DNA of 64,000 nt from positions 1-64,000 of the forward strand of contig NZ_CQAZ01000005.1 in assembly GCF_001152565.1 (NCBI RefSeq), written 5' to 3'. This document shows positions 1 to 13,819 of this stretch, piece after piece. The notes under the pieces are model-generated. The model saw only the letters and a list, made by a program, of their open reading frames with translations, was not told the DNA's origin and did no database searches. This stretch comes from Yersinia pekkanenii (GTDB taxonomy: Bacteria > Pseudomonadota > Gammaproteobacteria > Enterobacterales > Enterobacteriaceae). The translations under genes were made by a program, and so were the position numbers. Numbering within the stretch: position 1 is the stretch's first letter; every line of letters starts with the position of its first letter.

Positions 1-60
1 GGAGGCGCATTATAGGGAGTTCCTGACAGCCTGCAACCCCTAATTTGAAAAAACTTTTCA
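1..60 (-). promoter_or_regulatory. rrn P1-type ribosomal RNA promoter
   Basis: Read leftward, the bottom strand shows a -35 TTGCAG (31-36), a 16-bp spacer ending in AACTCCC (15-30), and a perfect -10 TATAAT (9-14), followed by the GC-rich discriminator GCGCCTCC (1-8). The 16-bp spacer, the CTCCCTATAATGCGCC core and the AT-rich tract upstream of -35 (about 40-60, a likely UP element) are features of E. coli rrn P1 promoters. In E. coli hemG lies directly upstream of rrnA, so the 16S gene is expected just off the left edge. The rRNA itself is not in the window. Confidence 0.85.
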
Positions 61-99
61 ACCGCGCTTTATTTCAACGATTTGCCGTGATAACCAGCA

Positions 100-639
100 T
101 TATTGCTGTTTTTTGTACTGTAGCGCTAAGAAATCCTGAGCAAAACTGCTTACCTGTTGCCAATCTGTATATTCAACTTCTTTACTGGTATCCGTTTCTC
201 CGCCTGTCATACGCATAATTAGTTGAATCATCACCCGATCTATCCAGCGATAGCGGGGATAACGTAGAGCACCCGCGAATACCGTGCATAACACTGGCTG
301 CCACGGTGTGCTGAGCAAGAATTTACGCACATAGGAATTGGTTTGTGGAGAACGCTTTTCCGGCTTACGCGCTGTCAGGTTCACGGCAAAGAACGCATTC
401 GGCATCTGATTTAGCTGTTCAACGTGTTTGTTAACGAATTTACTCAATACTGAATTGAAGTGCCCATAACGTACAGACGCACCAATCATGACTTGTTGGT
501 ATTGACTTAGATCGATTTGCCCTACCTGCGATAGGTCCTGTATTTCACAGGTGACCGCCGCCGATAATTGTTTAGCTATATAAGAAGCAATAGTTTGTGT
601 TTGGCCATCTCGGCTGGAGTAAAGAATCAGTACTTTCAT
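100..639 (-). CDS. hemG: Menaquinone-dependent protoporphyrinogen IX dehydrogenase
   Basis: HemG oxidises protoporphyrinogen IX to protoporphyrin IX, the penultimate step of haem synthesis, and passes electrons through FMN to the quinone pool. The 179-residue protein is a flavodoxin-like domain. The N-terminal beta strand MKVLILYSS is followed by the phosphate-binding loop SRDGQT (about 9-14), and the VMIGASVRYGH segment (about 50-60) fits the next FMN loop. The length is typical of the enterobacterial family. The gene is 21 bp downstream of trkH and probably cotranscribed with it. The rrn P1-type promoter follows at once, as at E. coli hemG-rrnA. ATG at 639 gives the expected N-terminus. Confidence 0.95.
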   Translation of the reverse strand: MKVLILYSSRDGQTQTIASYIAKQLSAAVTCEIQDLSQVGQIDLSQYQQVMIGASVRYGHFNSVLSKFVNKHVEQLNQMPNAFFAVNLTARKPEKRSPQTNSYVRKFLLSTPWQPVLCTVFAGALRYPRYRWIDRVMIQLIMRMTGGETDTSKEVEYTDWQQVSSFAQDFLALQYKKQQ

Positions 640-660
640 TGCAATGTTCCTTATGCAGAA

Positions 661-2112
661 TTATTCACGCCAGAATGTGGGGGTGAACAGAACCAGCAAG
701 GTGAATACTTCCAACCGGCCAAATAGCATGGTGATAACCAATATCCACTTAGCGGCTGGGTTCATCGACGTGAAGTTATCGGCGACCACGCCCAAACCAG
801 GGCCAAGGTTGTTCAGCGTCGCCGTCACCGCGGCGAAGGCAGAGAATTCATCGACCCCAGTCGCGATAATCGCCAACATACTAATAATGAAAACCAGCGC
901 ATAAGCAGAAAAGAACCCCCAGACCGCTTCCAATATCCGTTCTGGCAATGCCCGCCTCCCCAGTTTGATGGTATAAACCGCGTTTGGGTGGACTAGCCGT
1001 TTTAATTCACGCGAACCTTGTAGATAGAGCAGCAGGATACGGATAACTTTCAGACCGCCGCCAGTCGATCCCGCACAGCCACCGATAAAAGCAGAACATA
1101 ATAAGAGTATCGGTAGGAACAACGGCCACTTGGAAATACCATCGGTGGTGAAACCTGCGGTGGTGGCCATTGATACCACTTGGAAAAATGCCTGATTCAC
1201 TGTCTCCATACCGGTTTTATACACATTATGATACCAGAGCACCAAGGTACAAACGGCAACCAGCGTCAATTGCACAAAGATGAACATACGGAATTCAGGG
1301 TCACGCCAATAAACTTTTAAACTTCGCCCACTTAGAACAGCAAAGTGTAGGCCAAAGTTACAACCGGAAATCAGTAAGAAGATAGCGATAATCGTGTTGA
1401 TGGTCGGGCTGTTGAAATAACCAATACTGGCGTCATGGGTAGAGAAGCCACCAATCGCTATTGTCGAGAAGCTGTGGGAGATAGCATCAAATACCGACAT
1501 CCCTGCCCCCCATAGAGAAAGCGCACAGGCAATAGTCAGTAATACATAGATAAGCCACAACGTCTTAGCCGTTTCGGCAATCCGGGGCCGCATTTTATTG
1601 TCTTTCAGCGGGCCGGGCATTTCCGCCCGATAGAGCTGCATTCCCCCGACCCCCAAAATAGGCAGGATAGCCACAGCCAGTACAATTATCCCCATACCAC
1701 CGAGCCATTGCAGCATTTGCCGATAAAATAAAATGGCTTTGGGCAATGAATCCAGCCCCACTAATGTGGTCGCCCCTGTGGTAGTCAGCCCGGAGAATGA
1801 TTCAAAGAATGCATCAGTTAGCGAAAGGTTGGGTCGCTCGGAGAATAAGAAAGGTAATGCCCCGACACTGCCTAGCACCGTCCAGAATAGCACTACAATA
1901 AGAAAGCCCTCACGGGGCTTCAGTTCATGCTTTTGTTTTCGGTTCGGTAACCATAGAAAGAGGCCTATCGCCAGAGCAACAAAAAAGGTTTCGCTGAAGG
2001 CACGGCCAGCACCATCACGATAGATCAACGCCACCAGTCCGGGAATAAACATTGTTCCGGAGAATAAGATGACCAGCAGACCAACAATACGGGTTATGGC
2101 ACGAAAATGCAT
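661..2112 (-). CDS. trkH: Trk potassium uptake system membrane subunit TrkH
   Basis: TrkH is the channel-like K+-translocating subunit of the Trk system in the inner membrane. It works with the NAD-binding regulator TrkA, which is not in this window. The 483-residue length equals the E. coli protein. Four pore-loop segments carry the selectivity glycines: TTTGAT (about 110), IAIGGFS (about 219), TTAGFT (about 317) and LNNLGPG (about 435). They are separated by hydrophobic helix pairs, the four-fold M1-P-M2 plan of the SKT superfamily. The gene lies between yigZ and hemG on the same strand with short spacers, the enterobacterial order. Confidence 0.96.
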   Translation of the reverse strand: MHFRAITRIVGLLVILFSGTMFIPGLVALIYRDGAGRAFSETFFVALAIGLFLWLPNRKQKHELKPREGFLIVVLFWTVLGSVGALPFLFSERPNLSLTDAFFESFSGLTTTGATTLVGLDSLPKAILFYRQMLQWLGGMGIIVLAVAILPILGVGGMQLYRAEMPGPLKDNKMRPRIAETAKTLWLIYVLLTIACALSLWGAGMSVFDAISHSFSTIAIGGFSTHDASIGYFNSPTINTIIAIFLLISGCNFGLHFAVLSGRSLKVYWRDPEFRMFIFVQLTLVAVCTLVLWYHNVYKTGMETVNQAFFQVVSMATTAGFTTDGISKWPLFLPILLLCSAFIGGCAGSTGGGLKVIRILLLYLQGSRELKRLVHPNAVYTIKLGRRALPERILEAVWGFFSAYALVFIISMLAIIATGVDEFSAFAAVTATLNNLGPGLGVVADNFTSMNPAAKWILVITMLFGRLEVFTLLVLFTPTFWRE

Positions 2113-2148
2113 TCCGGCACGTTCCTTAGCAATTCACTTGGATGGGGA

Positions 2149-2763
2149 TTATTGCGAAATGGGCGTCAATTGCAACGTACCACGACTGAGATCACGCAAT
2201 TTATCCCCGACCTGACTGGCTTGAGTTGCTGGCAAAGAGAGATGAAGTGTTACAAGTTCCGCGTATTCACTCCGTAAAATCTGGCCTTCAACCTGCTTTA
2301 ATAATGTTTCTACTATGGACAACTGCGCGTAGTCACACTGCAAAGTATATTCAACCTGTGGGACTTTATATTTTACTTCAATCTGCTTTAACGCCTGTTG
2401 AACACCACTGCCATAAGCCCTGACTAACCCGCCAGTACCCAGCTTGATGCCACCATAATAGCGCACAACCACTGCGGTTATTTCACCAACACCGCTCCCC
2501 ATTAGCTGTGCCAGAATGGGTTTACCCGCCGTACCTGAAGGTTCACCATCATCGGAAAAACCTAATTGCTGTGAATCTGTGGGTATACCAGCAACAAAAG
2601 CCCAGCAATGATGCCGGGCTGTTGGATGTTGCTGTTTGATCTGCTGAATCAAATCTTTCGCTTCCTTCACCCCGTTGGTATGAGCCAGCAAGGTGATGAA
2701 ACGACTTTTTTTGATTTCTTCGCTGATAGTCACCGGAGCCGCAGGTATCAGATAAGGCTGCAT
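2149..2763 (-). CDS. yigZ: IMPACT/YigZ family protein
   Basis: This 204-residue member of the IMPACT/UPF0029 family is the orthologue of E. coli YigZ. The N-terminal half holds the family signature, seen here as FSDDGEPSGTAGKPIL (about 69-84) and the RYYGGIKLGTGGLVRAY segment (about 102-118). The C-terminal half is a ferredoxin-like DUF1949 domain. The molecular function of bacterial YigZ is not established; eukaryotic IMPACT inhibits the kinase GCN2. Its ATG overlaps the pepQ stop by one base (TGATG), which points to translational coupling. Confidence 0.93.
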   Translation of the reverse strand: MQPYLIPAAPVTISEEIKKSRFITLLAHTNGVKEAKDLIQQIKQQHPTARHHCWAFVAGIPTDSQQLGFSDDGEPSGTAGKPILAQLMGSGVGEITAVVVRYYGGIKLGTGGLVRAYGSGVQQALKQIEVKYKVPQVEYTLQCDYAQLSIVETLLKQVEGQILRSEYAELVTLHLSLPATQASQVGDKLRDLSRGTLQLTPISQ

Positions 2764-4094
2764 CAGGCCAGCTTCAGGTCACGTGTCATGTTCTCAACCC
2801 GATTATCGTGAATAACGATATTGTCTTCTATACGAATACCGCCATAAGGTTTCAGTGCATCAATACGATCCCAATTGAAATGCTTACTAAATTCCCCAGA
2901 GCGCCAAGGTGCCAACAGAGATTCGATAAAATAGAGGCCCGGCTCAATGGTCAGTACCATACGTGGTTGCAGAATACGCGTACAACGCAGGTAAGGGTAC
3001 TTCGATGGCGCACTTAGGTGGGTGCCTTTATCGTCTTGCATAAATCCAGCAGTATCATGCACTTGCAACCCAAGCGGATGACCCAATCCATGTGGCAGGA
3101 ATGGGCAGGTAATACCTTGTTCGACCATCGTCTCTTCACTGATCCCGGTAACCAGTTGATGCGTATGCAATAGTTTCGCAATGCGCTGGTGCATCTGGAT
3201 ATGATAATCGGTATAGCTCACGCCACTTTTAATGGTATCAATCAGGGCTAATTGCTCAGTATTAAGGTCTTTAACCAACGCGGCAAAATCGCTATCGCTG
3301 TCTGCGGCATAAGTGCGGGTTAGGTCAGCAGCATAACCATTGTATTCAGCGCCCGCGTCCATCAGGAAACTCCGCATTTCTGCCGGGGGCTGATGTTGTA
3401 GCGTGGTATAATGAAGTACTGCTGAATGTTCATTCAACGCAACGATGTTATCGTAAGGCACATCAGTATCACGATGACCCGTCGCCATCAGATACGCCAG
3501 ATTGATATCAAACTCACTCATACCGGACTGAAAGGCTTCATGAGCAGCCAGATGCCCAACAACTGCGGTCTTTTGTGCTTCCCGCATGCACGCCAGCTCA
3601 TAATCCGTTTTATAAGAACGGTAGAAATGAAGGTAATCTAATACCGGTTGTGGGTTAATATTTTCGGCACTGAATCCCAGAGCCTGGGCGCGCTGCTGAG
3701 CATAGCCAATGTACGCCACGCGTTTGCGCTGTTCAGGCAATAATTGTGCTATATCATTAGCGTTTGCCAATGGTTGAATATCAATGGCTTTTGTCCAGAA
3801 GCTGTCCGGTAATGGTTCAACACTGTGCCAGTAATCTACCGGGGAGTAGAACCATAACTTCGGTGTATTAACCCCATCTACCCATAACCAGCAGTTTGGG
3901 ACTTGAGTAACGGGCACCCAAGCTTTGAATTGTGCATTAACTTTAAACGGATAATCACGATCATCAAGGAAAATGCGTTGTAATTCACCGGAATGAATCA
4001 GTAAAGCGTCTAATTGATGCCGCTCCAGTACATCGCGGGTGCGTTGTTGTAGGGTGGATAAATGTTCGTTATATAAAGAAGCCAGCGTTTCCAT
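2763..4094 (-). CDS. pepQ: Xaa-Pro dipeptidase (prolidase)
   Basis: PepQ hydrolyses dipeptides with a C-terminal proline in the cytoplasm, using a dinuclear Mn centre in a pita-bread fold. Metal-ligand motifs are visible in order: [18 protein letters not shown] (two Asp), [15 protein letters not shown] (His), LTIEPGLYF (Glu) and [10 protein letters not shown] (Glu). The length of 443 residues matches E. coli PepQ. I use the ATG at 4094; a GTG one codon upstream is also open, but the ATG has better spacing from the GAGGG ribosome binding site. The gene is divergent from fadB and leads into yigZ. Confidence 0.95.
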   Translation of the reverse strand: METLASLYNEHLSTLQQRTRDVLERHQLDALLIHSGELQRIFLDDRDYPFKVNAQFKAWVPVTQVPNCWLWVDGVNTPKLWFYSPVDYWHSVEPLPDSFWTKAIDIQPLANANDIAQLLPEQRKRVAYIGYAQQRAQALGFSAENINPQPVLDYLHFYRSYKTDYELACMREAQKTAVVGHLAAHEAFQSGMSEFDINLAYLMATGHRDTDVPYDNIVALNEHSAVLHYTTLQHQPPAEMRSFLMDAGAEYNGYAADLTRTYAADSDSDFAALVKDLNTEQLALIDTIKSGVSYTDYHIQMHQRIAKLLHTHQLVTGISEETMVEQGITCPFLPHGLGHPLGLQVHDTAGFMQDDKGTHLSAPSKYPYLRCTRILQPRMVLTIEPGLYFIESLLAPWRSGEFSKHFNWDRIDALKPYGGIRIEDNIVIHDNRVENMTRDLKLA

Positions 4095-4273
4095 CACAGT
4101 ACCCTCGCTATTAGAACTTAATTTTTTTATCTTATCATAGTCACCGAGGCCATGTTCCGCCGGAACTCATTCCATGATGTGATAACAACGACATCCAAAA
4201 TAACTGACGTAACAGTCTGCTCGCAAGTAGGCAATAAACCCGTTTTCAGCCCCTCGAGACGCCTCGAATAAAA

Positions 4274-4287
4274 TTGATGAAAATCAA
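4274..4287. promoter_or_regulatory. FNR-consensus binding site
   Basis: TTGATGAAAATCAA matches the FNR consensus TTGAT-N4-ATCAA at all ten defined positions. The centre is about 138 bp upstream of the fadB ATG and about 186 bp upstream of pepQ. E. coli fad genes are repressed in anaerobiosis, so a role in silencing fadBA without oxygen is a reasonable inference. Direct binding is not shown. Confidence 0.6.
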
Positions 4288-4375
4288 TTATGCCATCGGA
4301 TTGATTGTGATCTTCGCCGCAAAAAAATAATCTCTTATTTGCAATTTATTAACAAAATATCCACACTTCCTGAAT

Positions 4376-4392
4376 ATCTGGTCATACCAGAT
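4376..4392. promoter_or_regulatory. FadR operator upstream of fadBA
   Basis: ATCTGGTCATACCAGAT is a 7+3+7 perfect palindrome with the CTGGT/ACCAG arms of FadR operators, 26 bp before the fadB start. FadR bound here would repress fadBA, and long-chain acyl-CoA would release it, as in E. coli fadBA. The site overlaps the expected promoter or start region. Confidence 0.85.
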
Positions 4393-4418
4393 CACATGCG
4401 CTTATTTAGGAGATAGAT

Positions 4419-7783
<3,365 letters not shown>

Positions 7784-7856
7784 CTTTCGAATAAATCATT
7801 AAGGGCCTGAATACAGGCCCTAATAACCGCTGCACCTGGTGTTTAGTTGCCGTTTT

Positions 7857-7881
7857 CCCGCCTATCTGGGGCGGTTTTTTT
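7857..7881 (+). terminator. Rho-independent terminator of fadBA
   Basis: CCGCC (7858-7862) pairs with GGCGG (7870-7874), followed by seven T (7875-7881). An additional perfect hairpin, AGGGCCTG/CAGGCCCT with an AATA loop, lies just upstream at 7802-7821 and may stabilise the 3' end of the message. Confidence 0.8.
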
Positions 7882-7932
7882 CTACTGATAGCTACAGCTA
7901 CACTTGCTACAACACAGATAAAGGCATTCTAA

Positions 7933-8634
7933 TCAGATAAAGGCAAAGGCATCGCCATAGATATGGGATTCCAGCGCGCCGCGTTCTGCACAAAAACGCT
8001 CACGGGCAATCTTCGCCATTTCAAAACGACCTGCGATATAGATATCCTGCTCAGCGAGTGAGCCGTAATCTTGCAACACCGCACTAAGTACCGTCCCGGT
8101 ACGGCCACGCCAACCCTCTTCTGGCTGCTCCACCACAGGGATAACTTTCAGCTGTGGATACTTGATCGACAGCGCTTCCAGCTCGTTGAGATCATATAGA
8201 TGTACAGCTTCACGTCCCCCCCAATAGATCGACACTTCACGATCAGGTTGCTCCGCCAAAGCGGCCAACAAGATTGAACGCACATAGGAAAAACCAGTAC
8301 CGCCAGCAATCAACACCAACGGACGTTCACTGCCTTCCCGGAACCACGCATCACCATGAGGGATATCCACATCCAGGGTTTTCTCTTTCAGGATCCTGTC
8401 CATCACTGCCATAGCATACAGATTCAGCTCCGAAGCCCCGATATGCAGCTCAATGAAGTCTTGCTGTAATGGCGTTGATGCCATAGAAAATGGTCGTTTA
8501 TCACGCTCGTCCATTACTACCATCAAATACTGCCCAGCACGGAAAGAAAACGCAGATGCAGGCACCAATTGCACCCGGTACACCGTATCGGTAATGGCCT
8601 CTACGGAGGTTACTTTACAGCTTAAAGTTGTCAT
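7933..8634 (-). CDS. fre: NAD(P)H-flavin reductase
   Basis: Fre reduces free riboflavin, FMN or FAD with NAD(P)H in the cytoplasm. The reduced flavin serves ferric iron reduction, ribonucleotide reductase activation and, in the UbiD/UbiX pathway, reduced FMN supply. The flavin-binding motif RPFSMAST (about 46-53) and the nucleotide-binding [13 protein letters not shown] (about 110) mark the ferredoxin reductase fold. The start at 8634 (MTTLSCKV) gives 233 residues, the E. coli length; fourteen more open codons upstream (to 8676) look non-coding. It follows ubiD on the same strand. Confidence 0.94.
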   Translation of the reverse strand: MTTLSCKVTSVEAITDTVYRVQLVPASAFSFRAGQYLMVVMDERDKRPFSMASTPLQQDFIELHIGASELNLYAMAVMDRILKEKTLDVDIPHGDAWFREGSERPLVLIAGGTGFSYVRSILLAALAEQPDREVSIYWGGREAVHLYDLNELEALSIKYPQLKVIPVVEQPEEGWRGRTGTVLSAVLQDYGSLAEQDIYIAGRFEMAKIARERFCAERGALESHIYGDAFAFI

Positions 8635-8688
8635 GCCTTCCCTCTGTCGGGTCATCAAATGCAAAACTAAGGACAAAATCGACGCCGG

Positions 8689-10185
8689 TTAGCGTTTCGT
8701 ATCTTTGTCACTGAAAATAGCGAGCTCATTCCAAATAGCATCAATACGGGCACGAACGTTTTCATCCATTTTAATTGGACGCCCCCATTCACGCGGAGTC
8801 TCAGCAGGCCATTTGTTAGTGGCATCCAACCCCATTTTCGATCCTAAACCGGAAACCGGTGAAGCGAAATCCAAATAATCTATTGGTGTATTTTCAATCA
8901 ATACCGTATCGCGGGATGGGTCCATCCGGGTCGTAATCGCCCAAATGACATCATTCCAATCACGGGCATTAATATCATCATCACAAACAATAACAAATTT
9001 TGTATACATAAACTGACGTAAAAACGACCAAACGCCCATCATCACGCGTTTTGCATGCCCTGCATACTGTTTCTTGATGGTCACTACCGCCAGCCGATAT
9101 GAACACCCTTCTGGTGGTAGATAGAAATCAACAATCTCTGGGAATTGCTTTTGCAAAATAGGCACAAATACTTCATTCAGCGCAGCCCCCATCACCGCCG
9201 GCTCATCCGGAGGGCGGCCAGTATAGGTTGAATGGTAAATAGCGTCTTTACGTTGGGTAATATGCGTAACGGTGAAGACAGGGAAGCTGTCTATCTCATT
9301 GTAATAACCAGTATGGTCACCATAAGGACCTTCCGGCGCCATATCACCCTGCTCAATATATCCTTCCAATACAATTTCGGCACTTGCAGGAACTTCAAGT
9401 GAGTTAGAAAGACACTTCACTACTTCCGTTTTATGCCCACGCAACAAGCCAGCAAAAGCATATTCAGATAGCGTGTCTGGTACCGGAGTTACTGCAGCCA
9501 AAATAGTTGCCGGATCGGCTCCCAAGGCAACAGCTACCGGGAAACGTTCACCGGGGTGTGCTTCGCACCACTCTTGATAGTCCAGAGCACCGCCGCGGTG
9601 GGATAACCAACGCATAATTAATTTGTTTTTACCCAGCACCTGCTGACGATAGATACCCAGGTTTTGGCGCTCTTTATGCGGGCCTCGAGTAACAGTCAGC
9701 CCCCAAGAGACTAATGGCGCTGCATCCTCCGGCCAGCAGTGCATAATGGGGATCCGGCTCAGGTCGACATCATCACCTTGCCAAACTTGCTCCTGACACG
9801 GAGCCGAGCTTAAGCATTTCGTCGGCATATTCAATACCTGCTTAAATTTAGGCAGTTTATCGAATAGATCACGGAAACCTTTCGGAGGATCAGGTTCTTT
9901 CAGAAAGGCCAACAGTTTACCTATATCCCGCAGTGCACTAACATCTTCTTGCCCCATGCCCATAGCGACACGTTTGGCCGTGCCAAACAAGTTGCACAGT
10001 ACGGGCATGTTGTAACCCTTCGGATTCTCAAAAAGCAATGCAGGCCCACCAGCACGCAAGGTGCGGTCGGCAATTTCTGTCATTTCCAAATAGGGATCAA
10101 TGGGCTGGCTAATACGTTTAAGTTCGCCCCTCTGTTCCAGCAACAAGAGGAAGTCACGTAAGTCACGGTATTTCATGCTGATCAT
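8689..10185 (-). CDS. ubiD: 4-hydroxy-3-polyprenylbenzoate decarboxylase
   Basis: UbiD removes the carboxyl group of 3-octaprenyl-4-hydroxybenzoate in ubiquinone synthesis, using the prenylated FMN cofactor made by UbiX. The protein is nearly colinear with E. coli UbiD over its length (for example [32 protein letters not shown] and [12 protein letters not shown]). I take the start at 10185 (MISMKYRDL), giving 498 residues. ATG codons at 10209 and 10176 are alternatives that change only the first few residues. The gene is upstream of fre, which can feed reduced flavin chemistry, and divergent from rfaH. Confidence 0.95.
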   Translation of the reverse strand: MISMKYRDLRDFLLLLEQRGELKRISQPIDPYLEMTEIADRTLRAGGPALLFENPKGYNMPVLCNLFGTAKRVAMGMGQEDVSALRDIGKLLAFLKEPDPPKGFRDLFDKLPKFKQVLNMPTKCLSSAPCQEQVWQGDDVDLSRIPIMHCWPEDAAPLVSWGLTVTRGPHKERQNLGIYRQQVLGKNKLIMRWLSHRGGALDYQEWCEAHPGERFPVAVALGADPATILAAVTPVPDTLSEYAFAGLLRGHKTEVVKCLSNSLEVPASAEIVLEGYIEQGDMAPEGPYGDHTGYYNEIDSFPVFTVTHITQRKDAIYHSTYTGRPPDEPAVMGAALNEVFVPILQKQFPEIVDFYLPPEGCSYRLAVVTIKKQYAGHAKRVMMGVWSFLRQFMYTKFVIVCDDDINARDWNDVIWAITTRMDPSRDTVLIENTPIDYLDFASPVSGLGSKMGLDATNKWPAETPREWGRPIKMDENVRARIDAIWNELAIFSDKDTKR

Positions 10186-10448
10186 TTCGGCGGCTATGTA
10201 ATGCGCCATTATAAGCTGTCTTTATAGCTGTTGCTGTTTTTTTGTTAAAAATGCATACAGGCCCACACGAAAAAATACCTTACTGCGATTTATCGCTAAC
10301 TTTCATCGATACAGACATGATTTAATCGCTATAAAATCAGCTACCTCTTTGTATAACAAGCTATATGCCCTAGTGATAAGTTCTTCCTAACTATATACTC
10401 CTCTACTTTTGATATGCTGCCAAATAGTAGCCAAAGGCATGTGAAATT

Positions 10449-10937
10449 ATGAAACACTGGCATTTATTATATTGTAAACGTGGTCAGCTGTTACGCGCTA
10501 AAGAGCATTTAGAGCGGCAAGCTGTGAACTGCTGGACACCAATAGTGACTATCGAAAAGATAGTGCGTGGGAAACGTGCTGAGGCGACTGAAGCTCTATT
10601 CCCTAATTATCTGTTTGTGGAGTTTGATCCCGAATATATTCATACCACAACGATCAGCGCTACCCGAGGGGTTAGCCATTTCGTCCGCTTTGGTGCACAG
10701 CCTGCGGTGATCCCGGAAATCGTTATTACCGAGATGCAAACCCATACCGCGGATAAAATCATTGCGCCTGAAGTGCCCACCCCTGGCGATATCGTGACGA
10801 TTACAGCAGGTGTTTTTGCCGGATTACAGGCGATTTATACTGAACCAGATGGTGAAGCACGCTCAATGCTGTTACTGAATATGCTCAATAGCCAAGTAAT
10901 ACAGAGTCTGGATAATCGTCAGTTCGAAAAACAATAA
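10449..10937 (+). CDS. rfaH: Transcription/translation regulator RfaH
   Basis: RfaH is an operon-specific NusG paralogue. It binds RNA polymerase paused at ops elements, suppresses Rho-dependent termination and recruits ribosomes to long horizontally acquired operons such as LPS and toxin loci. The 162 residues begin with the NGN domain ([21 protein letters not shown]) and end with a KOW-type domain ([21 protein letters not shown], about 115 onward) that refolds in RfaH. I found no ops sequence in the window. It is convergent with hemB. Confidence 0.94.
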   Translation: MKHWHLLYCKRGQLLRAKEHLERQAVNCWTPIVTIEKIVRGKRAEATEALFPNYLFVEFDPEYIHTTTISATRGVSHFVRFGAQPAVIPEIVITEMQTHTADKIIAPEVPTPGDIVTITAGVFAGLQAIYTEPDGEARSMLLLNMLNSQVIQSLDNRQFEKQ

Positions 10938-10986
10938 TATGTTTACATATAATGAATAGAATATTAATTAGCAAGTTAATATTACC

Positions 10987-11014
10987 CAAGGTAGGCCACT
11001 CGGTACCTACCTTG
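10987..11014. terminator. Hairpin between convergent rfaH and hemB
   Basis: CAAGGTAGG (10987-10995) pairs perfectly with CCTACCTTG (11006-11014) across a 10-nt loop. No clear T-run follows on either strand, so it may be a weak bidirectional terminator or an RNA 3'-end stabiliser. Confidence 0.4.
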
Positions 11015-11034
11015 CTAACGTTGATTTCCGTAAC

Positions 11035-12066
<1,032 letters not shown>

Positions 12067-12071
12067 CTAAC

Positions 12072-12854
12072 TCAAACCAACCGGAAAATCCGGCGGGCGT
12101 TTTCATTAGTTTTCTGCCCCAGCCATTTAGGGTCTTCTTGTCGCCAGACAGCAACCTGCTGGACGATATGAGGCAGAAAGCAAGGTTCATTGCGACGGGA
12201 TGCAGGTTTAGGATATATATCCCTTGGCAATAAATAGGGTGCATCTGTTTCTAGCAGTAATTGCTGGGCAGGGATACGTGGCAGTAAAGCTCTCAGTTCA
12301 AGGCCACGACGCTCATCGCAAACCCAGCCGGTGATACCGATAGATAAGCCCAATGCCAGGCAGGAATCCAATTCATCCGCAGTACCGGTAAAGCAATGCA
12401 CAACAGCCGAGGGAATTTTATCTAGCCAAGGCGAAAGCAAAGTAATGAAACGTTCATGAGCATCGCGGCAATGTAGAAATACCGGCAAATAAAGTTCGGC
12501 AGCCAGTGCCAATTGTGCGGTAAATGCGATTTCTTGTTGCGTCGGAGTGGAGAAATTACGGTTAAAATCCAGCCCACATTCACCAATAGCAACTACGGAG
12601 GTATTGGCTGCTAATATTCTGATTTGCTGCTCAACATTGGTTTGCCAACTGCTGGCGTTATGGGGATGAACACCTGCGGTTGACCAGCAATAACCAGGGT
12701 AGATCTGCGCAAACTCAAGTGCTGCCCGACTTTCCTCTGCATCAGTACCCGTAATAAGCATACCGGTAACCCCGGCATTTTTTGCACGGGCAACGACCTG
12801 AGAATAATCTTTAGTAAATTGAGAACTCGTTAGATTCACACCGATATCAAACAT
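12072..12854 (-). CDS. tatD: 3'-5' ssDNA/RNA exonuclease TatD
   Basis: TatD is a cytoplasmic metal-dependent nuclease of the amidohydrolase-like TatD family. It is linked to DNA repair and not needed for Tat export despite its name. The metal-site motifs are visible: [10 protein letters not shown] (Glu, about 91), [11 protein letters not shown] (His), VHCFTGT (His) and [11 protein letters not shown] (Asp). Length 260, as in E. coli. A hairpin and an ERIC-like element separate it from tatC, so it may be only partly cotranscribed with tatABC; hemB follows after 14 bp. Confidence 0.94.
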   Translation of the reverse strand: MFDIGVNLTSSQFTKDYSQVVARAKNAGVTGMLITGTDAEESRAALEFAQIYPGYCWSTAGVHPHNASSWQTNVEQQIRILAANTSVVAIGECGLDFNRNFSTPTQQEIAFTAQLALAAELYLPVFLHCRDAHERFITLLSPWLDKIPSAVVHCFTGTADELDSCLALGLSIGITGWVCDERRGLELRALLPRIPAQQLLLETDAPYLLPRDIYPKPASRRNEPCFLPHIVQQVAVWRQEDPKWLGQKTNENARRIFRLV

Positions 12855-12872
12855 GAGTGTTCCAAAACAGAA

Positions 12873-12890
12873 GCCGCCTCAGAAGGCGGC
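12873..12890 (-). terminator. Hairpin terminator/attenuator between tatC and tatD
   Basis: On the bottom strand GCCGCCT pairs with AGGCGGC across a 4-nt loop, followed by TTCTGTTTT. It lies downstream of tatC and 19 bp before the tatD start. The T-tract is interrupted, so partial read-through into tatD is likely. Confidence 0.5.
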
Positions 12891-12905
12891 TAAAATATCA
12901 AAGCA

Positions 12906-13038
12906 TATACCAGCCATCTTTCAAGTTGCTGGTGTGTTGGCTGCTCCCGATAGATTTGTCACCTAAATCACATATTGGTGTATGTTCATGGGGACTATCT
13001 TGATTGCTGCCTTCCTGCATCTTGAAATCTATGGGGTT
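12906..13038 (-). repeat. ERIC-like repeat, full length (about 133 bp)
   Basis: Read on the bottom strand, it begins next to the tatC stop with ATAGATTTCAAGATGCAGGA, passes through a variable core and ends AGCAACTTGAAAGATGGCTG followed by GTATA. The two ends are imperfect inverted repeats (CAAGATGCAGGAAGG... and ...CAGCAACTTG) and match the ends of enterobacterial ERIC sequences as I know them (ATTCGAGTTGCAGGAAGG and CAACTTGAAGTATGACGG). It fills nearly the whole tatC-tatD spacer. Confidence 0.75.
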
Positions 13039-13817
13039 TAAGGCACTTTTGGATGGTTATCTACCTCTTCATCCTCTTCCTCAATATCTGTACGACGTTG
13101 TTTACCCGTATAAAAACGGGCAAAAAACACACCTACTTCAAATAACAGATACATCGGGATCGCCAGTAATGTCTGTGATACCACATCTGGCGGGGTGAGA
13201 AGCATTCCAACAATAAAAGCACCGACAAACACATAAGGGCGTTTTTTCTTCAATGCTTCAGGAGTTGTCACCCCTGTCCAGCACAATAGAATTATCGCAA
13301 TCGGGACTTCAAAAGAAATACCAAAAGCCATAAAAAGTGCCATAACAAAATCAAGATACGTGGTGATATCGGGTGCAAACAGCACGTTTTCCGGTGCTGT
13401 TTTGGCGAAAAAACCAAATGCCAGTGGGAAAACGACAAAGTAAGCAAACGCCATACCCAGATAAAATAAGAGGCTGCTGGATATCAACAACGGGACCATT
13501 AGACGGCGTTCATGTTTGTACAACGCAGGGGCAATAAACGCCCAAACCTGGTAGAGGATCATCGGGGCTGAAACAAATACCGAGACCATCATGGTCAATT
13601 TAATCGGGGTAAAGAAAGGCGACGCAACATTTGTTGCGATCATACTGGCGCCCGCTGGCATCTGTTTAATTAACGGTGCAGATACCAGCTGATAAATATC
13701 ATTGGCAAAAAATACCAATACTAGAAAAACCACTAAAATAGTGATTATGCAATTCAATAGCCGCTTACGCAGTTCTATTAAATGAGTGATTAGGGGTTGG
13801 GTATCATCAACAGCCAT
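13038..13817 (-). CDS. tatC: Sec-independent protein translocase TatC
   Basis: TatC is the core six-helix inner-membrane subunit of the twin-arginine export system. With TatB it recognises signal peptides with paired arginines on folded cargo. The conserved cytoplasmic N-terminal helix ([15 protein letters not shown], about 8-22) and the FxxE-like membrane entry region are present, and six hydrophobic spans can be traced. Length 259 matches E. coli (258). It starts 2 bp after tatB. The stop codon abuts the ERIC-like element. Confidence 0.96.
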   Translation of the reverse strand: MAVDDTQPLITHLIELRKRLLNCIITILVVFLVLVFFANDIYQLVSAPLIKQMPAGASMIATNVASPFFTPIKLTMMVSVFVSAPMILYQVWAFIAPALYKHERRLMVPLLISSSLLFYLGMAFAYFVVFPLAFGFFAKTAPENVLFAPDITTYLDFVMALFMAFGISFEVPIAIILLCWTGVTTPEALKKKRPYVFVGAFIVGMLLTPPDVVSQTLLAIPMYLLFEVGVFFARFYTGKQRRTDIEEEDEEVDNHPKVP

Positions 13818-13819
13818 GT

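Larger units (their letters stand above)
4098..4418. other. pepQ-fadB divergent intergenic region (321 bp)
   Basis: No gene is visible here. The right part holds a FadR-type operator (4376-4392) and a perfect FNR-consensus box (4274-4287), annotated separately. The left part must carry the pepQ promoter; a TATGAT-like -10 is visible on the bottom strand near 4135-4142, but I cannot fix its -35. Confidence 0.6.
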
